A stretch of 64,000 bases of DNA. Source: Ponticoccus litoralis (GTDB lineage: Bacteria > Pseudomonadota > Alphaproteobacteria > Rhodobacterales > Rhodobacteraceae). Made by a program: the position numbers and the translations under genes. Below, piece by piece: positions 10,881-18,727 of the stretch. The first letter of the stretch is position 1. Each line of letters opens with the position of its first letter. Where the stretch lies: assembly GCF_039769985.1 (NCBI RefSeq), contig NZ_JBDNCH010000002.1, forward strand, positions 1,612,001 to 1,676,000, read 5' to 3'. The notes beneath the pieces are model-generated. The model did no database searches. It had not been told where the DNA came from and saw only the letters and a program-made list of their open reading frames with translations.

Positions 10881-12044
10881 ATGAAAGACATGACCAACCT
10901 CGACGCTTACGAAGTCGGTTTCGACATCCCCGCCAAGCCCGGCATGGACGCCGCCGACATCCAGACCCCCGCGCTGGTCCTCGACCTCGACGCGCTGGAG
11001 CGCAACGTGAAGAAGATGGGCGATTACGCCAAGGCGCACGGGATGCGCCACCGCGCCCACGGCAAGATGCACAAATCCGTCGACGTGCTGAAGCTTCAGA
11101 TGGAACTGGGCGGCGCGGCGGGCGTCTGCTGCCAGAAGGTGTCCGAGGCCGAGGTCTTCGTGCGCGGCGGCATCAAGGATGTGCTGGTCTCCAACCAGGT
11201 CCGCGACCCGGCCAAGATCGACCGTCTGGCCGGGCTGCCCAAGCACGGCGCGCAGATCACCGTCTGCGTCGATGACGTGGCCAACATCGCCGAACTCTCC
11301 GAGGCGGCGCAGAAGCACGGCACCGAGCTGGGCATCTTCGTCGAGATCGACTGCGGCGCGGGCCGCTGCGGCGTCACCACCACCGAGGCGGTGGTCGAGA
11401 TCGTCAAGGCCGTCGAGGCCGCGCCCAACCTGACCTACAAGGGCATTCAGGCCTATCAGGGCGCCATGCAGCACATGGACAGCTACGCAGACCGCAAGGC
11501 CAAGATCGACGCCGCCGTGGCGCAGGTCGGCGACGCGGTCGCGGCGCTGAAGGCGCTGGGGATCGAGACCGGCCTCGTGTCCGGCGGCGGCACCGGCTCT
11601 TACTACTTCGAGTCGAACTCGGGCCTGTACAACGAGCTTCAGTGCGGCAGCTACGCCTTCATGGACGCGGATTACGACCGCATCCTCGACGAAGACGGCA
11701 AGCGCATCGACGCGGGCGAGTGGGAGAACGCGTTTTTCATCCTCACCTCCGTCATGTCCCACGCCAAGGCCGACAAGGCGATCTGCGACGCGGGCCTGAA
11801 GGCGCAGTCGGTGGACAGCGGGTTGCCCTTCATCTTCGGGCGCGACGACGTGGAATACATCAAGTGCTCGGACGAGCACGGCGTGATCAGCGACCCCAAG
11901 GGCGCGCTGAAGGTCGGCGACAAGCTTCGCCTCGTCCCCGGCCACTGCGACCCGACCGCCAACGTGCATGACTGGTACGTCGGCGTGCGGAACGGCAAGG
12001 TCGAAACCGTCTGGCCGGTCTCGGCCCGCGGCAAGGCCTACTGA
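10881..12044 (+). CDS. bhcC: beta-Hydroxyaspartate aldolase, BhcC
   Basis: Condenses glycine and glyoxylate to erythro-3-hydroxyaspartate. It belongs to the alanine-racemase-fold (D-threonine aldolase-like) PLP family: TPALVLDLDALERN at the N terminus, the Schiff-base lysine in HRAHGKMHKS (K62), and the C-terminal metal ligands in PGHCDPTANVHDWY. The protein is 387 residues, intact, with AAAAGGA ahead of ATG 10881. The long, acidic-rich ORF and gene order match characterised bhc operons. A weak hairpin follows the stop. Confidence 0.93.
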   Translation: MKDMTNLDAYEVGFDIPAKPGMDAADIQTPALVLDLDALERNVKKMGDYAKAHGMRHRAHGKMHKSVDVLKLQMELGGAAGVCCQKVSEAEVFVRGGIKDVLVSNQVRDPAKIDRLAGLPKHGAQITVCVDDVANIAELSEAAQKHGTELGIFVEIDCGAGRCGVTTTEAVVEIVKAVEAAPNLTYKGIQAYQGAMQHMDSYADRKAKIDAAVAQVGDAVAALKALGIETGLVSGGGTGSYYFESNSGLYNELQCGSYAFMDADYDRILDEDGKRIDAGEWENAFFILTSVMSHAKADKAICDAGLKAQSVDSGLPFIFGRDDVEYIKCSDEHGVISDPKGALKVGDKLRLVPGHCDPTANVHDWYVGVRNGKVETVWPVSARGKAY

Positions 12045-12542
12045 CCCTTCGTGACGGGCGGCTCCCGGTCCGCGATGGGCCGGGAATCCGCCTGTTCCCC
12101 ATGCCCTCAGGGCGGTGGCGGACAGCTGCGCGAAAGGACCGTCGGAAAACCGGAACGGGCCCCTGTCTGAAAGGGAAAAGGGCAATGACCGATATCACGC
12201 AGGGCGCCGGTTCTGCCGCCGGTCCGGGGAGCCATAGGGCGCCGGATCCCGTGACCCCGGACAAGACAGGGGTCAGGCCCGGCAACCGCGCCGGGCTGCC
12301 TGTCGCTTCGGTTCGCCGTCCGGCGCTGGCCGCCCCGGTCCCTGCGCCGGTGATCGGCGGGCCGCGAACATGGCTCATCGCCACCGTCCGGGGCCTGCCT
12401 GAACGGCGGCGCATGGGCGGGCGGCCCGGTGCTGGGCGGCCTGCCTTGCAACCGCGCCACCGACGGCCGCGCGCCGTCGCAGCAAACGACACCGGGGCCG
12501 CGCCAAGCGGCGGCCCCGACCCCCAACGCAAAGGATACCCCC
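12045..12542. other. 498-bp spacer splitting bhcC from bhcD
   Basis: Characterised bhcABCD genes lie close together; here half a kilobase intervenes. It contains an imperfect hairpin at 12057-12092 (GGCGG and CCCGG paired with CCGGG and CCGCC) just after bhcC. A + strand open frame can be read through it, but it is Pro/Arg/Gly-rich with no recognisable domain and I do not call it a gene. An AAAGG sequence 8 nt before ATG 12543 is the bhcD ribosome site. Confidence 0.6.
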
Positions 12543-13509
12543 ATGCTGATCGTGCCCGAACGCGAGATTGCCGACCTGATGACCCGCGAGGCGGCCTTTG
12601 CCGCCGTCGAGAGCGTCTTTGCCGCCATGGCCTCTGGCGACGCCTACAACTTCCCCGTGGTGCGCGAGGCGATCGGGCACGAGGATGCGCTTTACGGCTT
12701 CAAGGGCGGCTTTGACCGCGCGGGCCTGACGCTGGGCCTGAAGGCGGGCGGCTACTGGCCCCACAACCTTGAAAAGCGCAAGGAAATCAATCACCAGTCC
12801 ACGGTCTTCCTGTTCGACCCGGATACCGGAAAGGCCCGCGCCATGGTCGGCGGCAACCTTCTGACCGCGCTCCGGACCGCCGCCGCCTCGTCGGTCTCGA
12901 TCCGGCATCTGGCGCGCGAGGAGGCCAAGGTTCTGGGCATGATCGGCGCGGGCCATCAGGCGACCTTCCAGCTGCGCGCCGCGCTGGAGCAGCGCCCCTT
13001 CGAGAAGGTCGTGGCACTGGAACCTGCACCCCGAGATGCTGCCCAACCTCGAAAAGGTCGCGCAGGAGGCGGACGTGCCCTTCGAGGCGGTCGAGCTGCC
13101 CGGCATGGCGCAGGCGGATGTGATCATCACCATCACCTCGGCCTTTGCGCCCTCTCTGCTGGCCGAGCACGTCAGCCCCGGCACGCATATCGCCTGCATG
13201 GGCACCGACACCAAGGGCAAGCAAGAGGTCGAGGCCGCGCTGCTGACCCACGCCACCGTCTTCACCGACGAGGTCGCGCAGTCCGTCAGCATCGGCGAGG
13301 CGCAGCACGCGGTGGCCGACGGCACGCTGAAGCCCGGGGACATCGCCCAGCTTGGCGCGGTGATCAACGGCACCCATCCGGGGCGGCAATCGGCGGAAGA
13401 GATCACGCTGTTCGACGGCACCGGGGTCGGGCTTCAGGATCTTGCCGTCGCCGCCTCTGTCGTCGACCTTGCGGTGGAAAAGGGCGTTGCCATCGAGGTG
13501 GACTTCTAA
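12543..13509 (+). CDS. bhcD: Iminosuccinate reductase, BhcD (one frameshift)
   Basis: Reduces iminosuccinate to aspartate with NADH, closing the beta-hydroxyaspartate cycle. It belongs to the ornithine cyclodeaminase/mu-crystallin family: the NAD-binding LGMIGAGHQATFQLRAAL lies mid-protein and ITITSAFAPSLL and HIACMGTDTKGKQE follow. An extra A at 13016 (GGC[A]CTGG) shifts the frame; removing it restores VAWNLHPEMLPNLEKV and a 321-residue protein. The base is one of two identical GGC[A]CTGG insertions in the window (the other is in flgG), which argues for sequence error rather than gene decay. Confidence 0.9.
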
Positions 13510-13626
13510 CCGCCACACAAGCCTGTCATGACTGCACGGGGGCCGCGGCGCATGAGTCGCGGTCCCTGTTCCGAGTGCCCTGATGTCGACCCTGCCCGCA
13601 TGTTGCCCAAACCGGAAAGGCCCGCC

Positions 13627-14632
13627 ATGACCCGCCCCGTCCGCGTCTTCCTCAATGGATTCGTGCCGCATTGGCCGCACCCTGTTCCGCCAGATCGCCC
13701 GGGGCGGAACTGACCTTGAGGTGGTCGGCATCAACGATATCGCCGCGCTGGACACCTGCGCCTACCTCTTGCGCTACGACAGCGTCTATGGCCCATTTCC
13801 GGCCCCCGTCACCCATGGCCCGGGCTGGCTGGAAACGCAGGGCACCCGCATCCCCTTCACGCAGGAGCGCGACCTGCGGGCGCTGGATCTGACCGGCGTC
13901 GACGTGGTGCTGGAATGCACCGGGCGCGCGCAAAGCCGCGAGATCGCGGAGGCCGGGTTGCAGGCGGGCGCCGGGGCGGTGCTGATCTCCGGCCCCTCGC
14001 CCGCCGCCGATGTGACCGTGGTGCTGGGCGCGAACGAGCAGGACCTGCGCGATGCGCGCATCGTGTCCAATGCATCCTGCACCACCAATGCCATCGCGCC
14101 GCTGCTGCGGGCGCTGGACCTTGGGCTGGGCATCGAGCGCGCCCATGTGACGACGATCCACTGCTACACCGGCAGCCAGCCGACGGTGGATGCACCCGGG
14201 CCGTCGCCCGAACGGTCACGCGCCGCAGCCGTGTCGATGATCCCCACCACCACCAGCGCCGCCGGGCAGGTGATCGGCGTGCTGCCCGACCTTCAGGGCC
14301 GCCTCAGCATCGCCGCCGTGCGGGTGCCCAGCATCTCGGTCTCGGCCATCGACGCGGTGATCCACACCTGCGAGGACATCGACGAACCGGCGACGGACTT
14401 CCTGCGCGAGGCCTTCGCGGGGTCGCCCCTGGTCGGGCTCTGCGACGATCCCTGCGTGTCCACCGACTTTCGCGCCCGGCCCGAATCGCTGGTGCTGGCC
14501 TTGCCGGAAACCATGGCGACCGGCGCCCGCCAGCTGCGCGTGCTGGGCTGGTACGACAACGAATGGGGATTTTCGGCCCGCATGGTCGAGATGGCCCGGC
14601 GCATGGCCGCCCGGGACAACCACCCGGCGTGA
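13627..14632 (+). CDS. Glyceraldehyde-3-phosphate dehydrogenase-like protein next to the bhc operon (one frameshift)
   Basis: A GAPDH-fold enzyme: the restored N terminus VFLNGFGRIGRTLF binds NAD, the catalytic Cys is in SNASCTTNA (C151), the paired His in TTIHCYTG (H178), and the C terminus has WYDNEWGFS. An extra T at 13664 inside CGGCCG breaks codon 13; the restored length is 334 residues. Two features differ from housekeeping GAPDH: GSQPTVDAP replaces the usual GDQxxxD, and GPSPERSRAAA replaces the conserved substrate-phosphate loop. It may therefore be a specialised aldehyde dehydrogenase or E4PDH-like enzyme. It lies 117 bp after bhcD on the same strand. Confidence 0.75.
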
Positions 14633-14867
14633 CGGCCCCCGCCTGAACACGGGGACGGGCCGACCGGAAGGGGCCACCCCCGGCATCGGGCGATGCCGAT
14701 CCGGCGCCTGACCTTCGGCGGTTCGACCCGCCGCCCCCCGCGCATCTGTCCAATGCATGCGCTGCCCTGCCGGACCGGCGCGGCCCCTTACCCGAAGACC
14801 ACCCGGTCCGGCGCAGAGACCCTTGGCCCCGGGTGGCGGTGCAGCCCACCGGGGCAGGCGGTCGCCC

Positions 14868-15614
14868 TCACCCGAGCCGGGCCACCAGTTCCCTGTGCAG
14901 GGCGCTGTAGGCCTGGGCGGCGGCGCTGCGCGGGGCCGTTGCGGTCACCGGCGCGCGGTGCACCCCCATGCGCTCGATATCCGAGGAAAACGGAATCTGC
15001 GTCTTCAGGATGCGCTTCTTGTGGGCCTTGGACATCTCCGTGATCGTGTCGCCATGCAGGGATTTCACGCCCTGCACCATCGAGAAGAAGCCGTGCAGCT
15101 TCGACAGCGGCAGGTCGTGGTCGCGAAAGAAGGCCTCCAGCTGCTCGAAGGTGCGCTGTGAGAGGGTGGTCGGGATCACCGGCACCACGATGGCGTCCGA
15201 GGCGCGGAACACGTTCTCGGACAGGGTCGAGATATTGGGCGGGCAGTCCAGCAGGACCACGTCGTAATCGCCCTTCACCGCCTTCAGCGCCTTCTTCAGC
15301 CGCGAGCGCGTGTTGCGCATCCGGGCGAGGAAGACGTCGAAATCGCGGAAGGTCATATTGGCGGGCAGGATGTCGAGGTTCTCGTAGTCGCTGCCCCGGA
15401 TCGCCTTGGTAAAGCGCTGCACATCCTCGAAGAAGCGGGCCTCGGTCAGCTTCTTCGAGGGTTTCACCCGGAAACAGAAGCCCGAGGCGCCCTGCGGGTC
15501 GAGATCGCACAGCAGGGTGCGCTGCCCGGCCAGCGCCAGCGCATGGGCCAGATTGACGGCGGTCGCGGTCTTACCGACGCCGCCCTTGTTGGAATAACAT
15601 GACAGGATCAGCAT
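14868..15614 (-). CDS. ParA/MinD-type partition ATPase of the CHAD/RHH module
   Basis: A 248-residue deviant Walker-A ATPase: SNKGGVGKTATAVN with the signature lysine at residues 10-16, CDLDPQGAS for Walker A', and VVLLDCPPNIST for Walker B. It is of the short type without an N-terminal HTH. It is the last gene of a minus-strand run cofD-like, rhh, chad, parA and overlaps the chad gene by 7 bp. ParA ATPases pattern on the nucleoid and move DNA or protein cargo. With an RHH protein (a ParG/Omega-like partner) and a CHAD protein in the same transcript, the cargo could be a polyphosphate body; that is inference. No chromosomal ParB is adjacent. Confidence 0.85.
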   Translation of the reverse strand: MLILSCYSNKGGVGKTATAVNLAHALALAGQRTLLCDLDPQGASGFCFRVKPSKKLTEARFFEDVQRFTKAIRGSDYENLDILPANMTFRDFDVFLARMRNTRSRLKKALKAVKGDYDVVLLDCPPNISTLSENVFRASDAIVVPVIPTTLSQRTFEQLEAFFRDHDLPLSKLHGFFSMVQGVKSLHGDTITEMSKAHKKRILKTQIPFSSDIERMGVHRAPVTATAPRSAAAQAYSALHRELVARLG

Positions 15615-17128
15615 CTTTTGTCTCCCTTCCGGGCCGCGTGGAACAGGGTTTCGAACTGCGCCTGCACCGCCGGGCTGTTGAACCGGGCAAAGCGGTCGGA
15701 GACGCGGGCGCGTTCCTCCAGTTGCTGGCGGTGCAGCACGGTGACCAGTGCGCCGACCGATTGCGCGACCCCCATGGCTTCGGGGGTCTCGGGGTCCAGC
15801 GACGCGACGAAGGCCCGAAGGCTGTCCTGCTGGACCGAGCAGTCATTGAATGCGCCCAGCGTCGCCTGCAGCTTCTTCAGCGCCTTGATCAGCGGCTTTA
15901 ACTGCTCTGCGCCGTAAAGCGGGGTGAAGAACTCCATGAGGTAGCGCAGTTTCTTGCACTGGATGCGCAGCGCGTGAACATCGTCGTCGGGCGTCAGGTC
16001 GGTGATCCCGGCGGCGATGGTGCAGATCCTGCGGTAGCGTTTCCAGATTAGTCGGGCGGCGTAGTCCCCCACGGGCGTGCCCGCCTTCGGCCCCTTCTGC
16101 AGCGGCTTGCGCTTGCGGAACAGCTTTTCCAGGCGGGCGATTTCTGTCGCGTAGGCGCGGCTGCGCAGGTGCCGGCGCAGCCGCGCCAGCTCGCGCCTGC
16201 GCTCCGCGGCAAAGAGCTGGAACATCCGGTCCAGCCCGCCGTGCAGGTCCACGGGCACCTTGTCGTAGAAGGACTGCCGGTCCTGCAGGTAGACGTCCAG
16301 ATCGCGCAGGCGGCCCGTCGCGGCCATCAGCGCCGCGAAGCGCGCCTTCAGGTGGGCGGTCTGGCCTTCGTCGTAGACGCCCTTGAACAGGCTCAGGACA
16401 GAGCGGATTTTGCGCAGGGCGATGCGGTAGTGCTTGAGGAACTCGGTGTCGATGTCCTCCAGCGCGCCCTGTTCGTTCCGGCGCGCCAGCGGCAGGTGCG
16501 CGGCGATGATATCGGTCGCGGTGTCGAAGGCACGGTCGGTGGGCGCGATCGTCACCTCGGGGCGCGAGACATATGCCACGGCCTCCGGCGCCAGCACCGG
16601 GCAAAGCGCCCCCGGCGCCGTGCCGCCAAGCGCCGCGATGCGGGCGCGCAGCCGGTCCAGCGCCTTGTCGTAGCCGCGCAACCCCGAAAGCGTCAGCAGG
16701 GTCAGCGCCCCGTCCCCGGTTTCCAGCGTCAGCAGACGCAGGCGGACATGGGTCTTGCCCTCGTCGTCGACAAAAGCCGCCGTGCCGCGCCATGCGGTGC
16801 CCCCGCACAGCGGTTGCAGGCTGCGGCGGATCGCCATGGCCTGAAGCGCGGCCCGCACCGGACCGTCCTGCAGGTCGGTGACAAAGCTGCCGCGCCGCGC
16901 CGGGGATTGCGTCAGCCACTGGCCGTCCGCGCAGAACAGGTGAAGCACCTCGGCGGTCTCGACCAGCGCGAGGTGGCGACGGGCCACCGCATGGTCGAAG
17001 GTGTCCAGCAGCGTGAACCCCTGCGGGTCATCGTCCTGCCGAAGCGGGCGCAGCTTGCCCAGCGGCTCTGACAGAAGCACGGCAACCGCCGCAGGCGGCA
17101 GGGTGTAAAGGGAGGAACCGGGGGGCAT
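15608..17128 (-). CDS. CYTH-like/CHAD-domain protein, predicted polyphosphate binder
   Basis: A 506-residue protein. The N-terminal half resembles a degenerate CYTH (triphosphate tunnel) domain, for example TLLDTFDHAVARRHLALVE and TEFLKHYRIALRKIRSVLSL at the junction. The C-terminal half is an all-helical CHAD domain rich in basic repeats, with HALRIQCKKLRYLMEFF carrying the conserved His/Lys pattern. CHAD domains bind polyphosphate and localise to polyphosphate granules. Several acidic and basic residues expected of an active CYTH tunnel are not evident, so catalysis is doubtful. The gene lies between a ribbon-helix-helix gene (35 bp upstream) and parA (7-bp overlap), inside the GAK-like locus. 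Confidence 0.8.
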   Translation of the reverse strand: MPPGSSLYTLPPAAVAVLLSEPLGKLRPLRQDDDPQGFTLLDTFDHAVARRHLALVETAEVLHLFCADGQWLTQSPARRGSFVTDLQDGPVRAALQAMAIRRSLQPLCGGTAWRGTAAFVDDEGKTHVRLRLLTLETGDGALTLLTLSGLRGYDKALDRLRARIAALGGTAPGALCPVLAPEAVAYVSRPEVTIAPTDRAFDTATDIIAAHLPLARRNEQGALEDIDTEFLKHYRIALRKIRSVLSLFKGVYDEGQTAHLKARFAALMAATGRLRDLDVYLQDRQSFYDKVPVDLHGGLDRMFQLFAAERRRELARLRRHLRSRAYATEIARLEKLFRKRKPLQKGPKAGTPVGDYAARLIWKRYRRICTIAAGITDLTPDDDVHALRIQCKKLRYLMEFFTPLYGAEQLKPLIKALKKLQATLGAFNDCSVQQDSLRAFVASLDPETPEAMGVAQSVGALVTVLHRQQLEERARVSDRFARFNSPAVQAQFETLFHAARKGDKRC

Positions 17129-17163
17129 GGGGTCTCTTCTGCGGGAATCGCCTTGGCGTCGGC

Positions 17164-17331
17164 TTACTTGCGCGGCCTGTCGAGGTAGTCCTCGACCAGT
17201 TGCTCGATGATCTTCTGGACGCTGGTGTCCTGCTCGATGGCGCGGATCTTCAGGGCCTTGAGCGTCTTGGCCCGCAGCCGCAGCGAGGTGTTCTTGCGAT
17301 CCCCGCCGTCATCCTTCTTGTTCTTCGCCAT
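17164..17331 (-). CDS. Short ribbon-helix-helix DNA-binding protein
   Basis: A 55-residue protein too small for most gene callers: a basic flexible N terminus (MAKNKKDDGGDRKN) then TSLRLRAKTLKALKIRAIEQ and DTSVQKIIEQLVEDYL, the beta-helix-helix pattern of CopG/Arc/ParG-type dimers. It sits directly upstream of chad and parA in the same orientation. In plasmid partition cassettes such small RHH proteins bind the centromere and stimulate ParA. A perfect 14-bp palindrome lies 31 bp upstream of its start codon and is a natural operator. Its function here is inferred from fold and context. Confidence 0.78.
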   Translation of the reverse strand: MAKNKKDDGGDRKNTSLRLRAKTLKALKIRAIEQDTSVQKIIEQLVEDYLDRPRK

Positions 17332-17362
17332 GCACTTATCCGACGTCGTTTCGATCTTGAAA

Positions 17363-17376
17363 TAATGACGTCATTA
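17363..17376. promoter_or_regulatory. Perfect 14-bp palindrome, candidate RHH operator or partition site
   Basis: TAATGACGTCATTA is a perfect palindrome in an AT-rich patch 31 bp upstream of the rhh start. Its GACGTC core recurs at 17342-17347 (inside CGACGTCG) and at 17459-17464, so three copies fall within about 123 bp. Repeated short palindromes are typical of RHH operators and of parS/parC sites. Confidence 0.55.
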
Positions 17377-17422
17377 CATCACGCATCGAACCGGCCCGCA
17401 ACCCGGCCCATGGCGCGCCCGG

Positions 17423-18611
17423 TCAGTTCAGCGAAACAAGCACGCGCGAGACCGTCTCGACGTCATAGATATCGCGGTACGGGGTCTTTCATCGGCAGGC
17501 GCAGGCAGGGGATGCCGTGGCGCCGGGTCACCGCGTCGCACTCGGCCTGCGGCACGGACAGGTCGCACAGGACATGGGTCAGCAGCCTGCCTGTCTCGAC
17601 ATCCGGCCCGGCGTCGCGCTGCAAGGGGGCAAGGATCGCCTGCACCTGATCCGCCAGCGTCAGGTCGCGGGCTTCGGGATCGGGGCCGAGGCTGGGCAGG
17701 TAGACCTTGGGCACCGGCTGCCGCGCCACGGCCCGCCCGACACCTGCGGGCAGCAGGTTGGCGATGACCGAGGAATAGAGGCTGCCGGGCGGGTAGCAGA
17801 TCACCTCTGCCTGCTCGATCAGGCGGCGGTTGCGCTTCGGCAGGGCGACCTCGACCGGGGCGCCCGTCTTCGGATCCGCGAAGAGAAAGACACTGGCGAT
17901 GGCCGCATCCAGCGGCGCGACCTCCTTGCCGGTCAGGGCGCGCTGGCCCAGCACGCGCCGCCCGTCCACCAGCGTCACGCCAAGGTGCAGGTTCTCGTCG
18001 ACGATGGCGCGCACCGTGCCGCGCACGTCGACCATCTTGGACATCATGAACAGCACCGGCTCCAGAGCGCGCCCGTGGCCCAGATAGCCCCCGGCAAGGA
18101 TCAGGTTGCCGATGCTGGCCCTGCAATAGTCGAACCCCTCCGGCACCGCCTCGGCGAAACAGTCAAGCTGGGTGCGGATCAGCTGGCGCATCGGGCGGGC
18201 AATGGCGGACATCAGCGGATGCTTGCCGCGCCTCAGCTCGTCGACCGTGTCGCGCAGGGCGCGGGGCGGCGCATCGCCCGGCAGCCGGTGGCTGAACAGC
18301 GCATAGACGTCGGGCTGGCCAAGCACGCTTTCATCCGCCAGCGCCATCAGCCGCGACCGCAGGTCGCCCACGGCGGGCATGTCGAAGGCCAGCCGCAGCT
18401 GCTGCGAACTGCCGCCGCTGTCGAAGGGCGTGATCAGGTGCATCGTGTTGTAGCTGTAGCGTTTCAGCCGCCGCGCGATGCCGTTCAGCGCGCTGCCGCC
18501 GCTGAAGAACAGGATGCGCGGCCCGAGATGCGGCGCGCTTTCGGCCCGCGCCACGCGCAGGTCGTCGGGCAGCAATCCCTGCCGCGTCAGGGTGATGGGG
18601 GTCGGTTTCAT
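17423..18611 (-). CDS. CofD/YvcK-like protein of the GAK system (one frameshift near the C terminus)
   Basis: A protein of about 395 residues in the family of 2-phospho-L-lactate transferase CofD and gluconeogenesis factor YvcK. It has ILFFSGGSALNGIARRL at the N terminus, ITPFDSGGSSQQLR (the phosphate-donor loop) and NLILAGGY. It matches what NCBI names the GAK system CofD-like protein, whose substrate is unknown. As given, the frame ends early after KDPVPRYL. Removing the base at 17479 (minus-strand CG[T]ACCGC) restores KDPDRDIYDVETVSRVLVSLN and a stop at 17423. ATG 18611 was chosen; it is weakly supported by AGGC upstream. It is divergent from the PhoU-APH gene across 116 bp. Confidence 0.8.
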
Positions 18612-18727
18612 CGGTTTGCCTGACACTGGCCTCTTTGCATTCGCCGCCTGTTGGGCCATACGGCCCGGGAACACGCCGGGTTTCCTTACGACAGAAGCCC
18701 GGTCCTGTCACCCGCGCCTCAGGAGCC

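Noticed and set aside
12101..12715. 204-codon plus-strand open frame spanning the bhcC-bhcD spacer
   Set aside because: Low-complexity Pro/Arg/Gly sequence, overlaps the 5' end of bhcD out of frame and shows no motif.
14633..14867. A gene or terminator in the gap between the GAPDH-like gene and parA
   Set aside because: Only a weak CCCC/GGGG stem near 14640 and no coding pattern; not reported as a feature.
14868..15614. ParA as part of a chromosomal parABS locus
   Set aside because: No ParB or parS-like consensus is nearby and its partner genes are RHH and CHAD; it is of the short orphan type.
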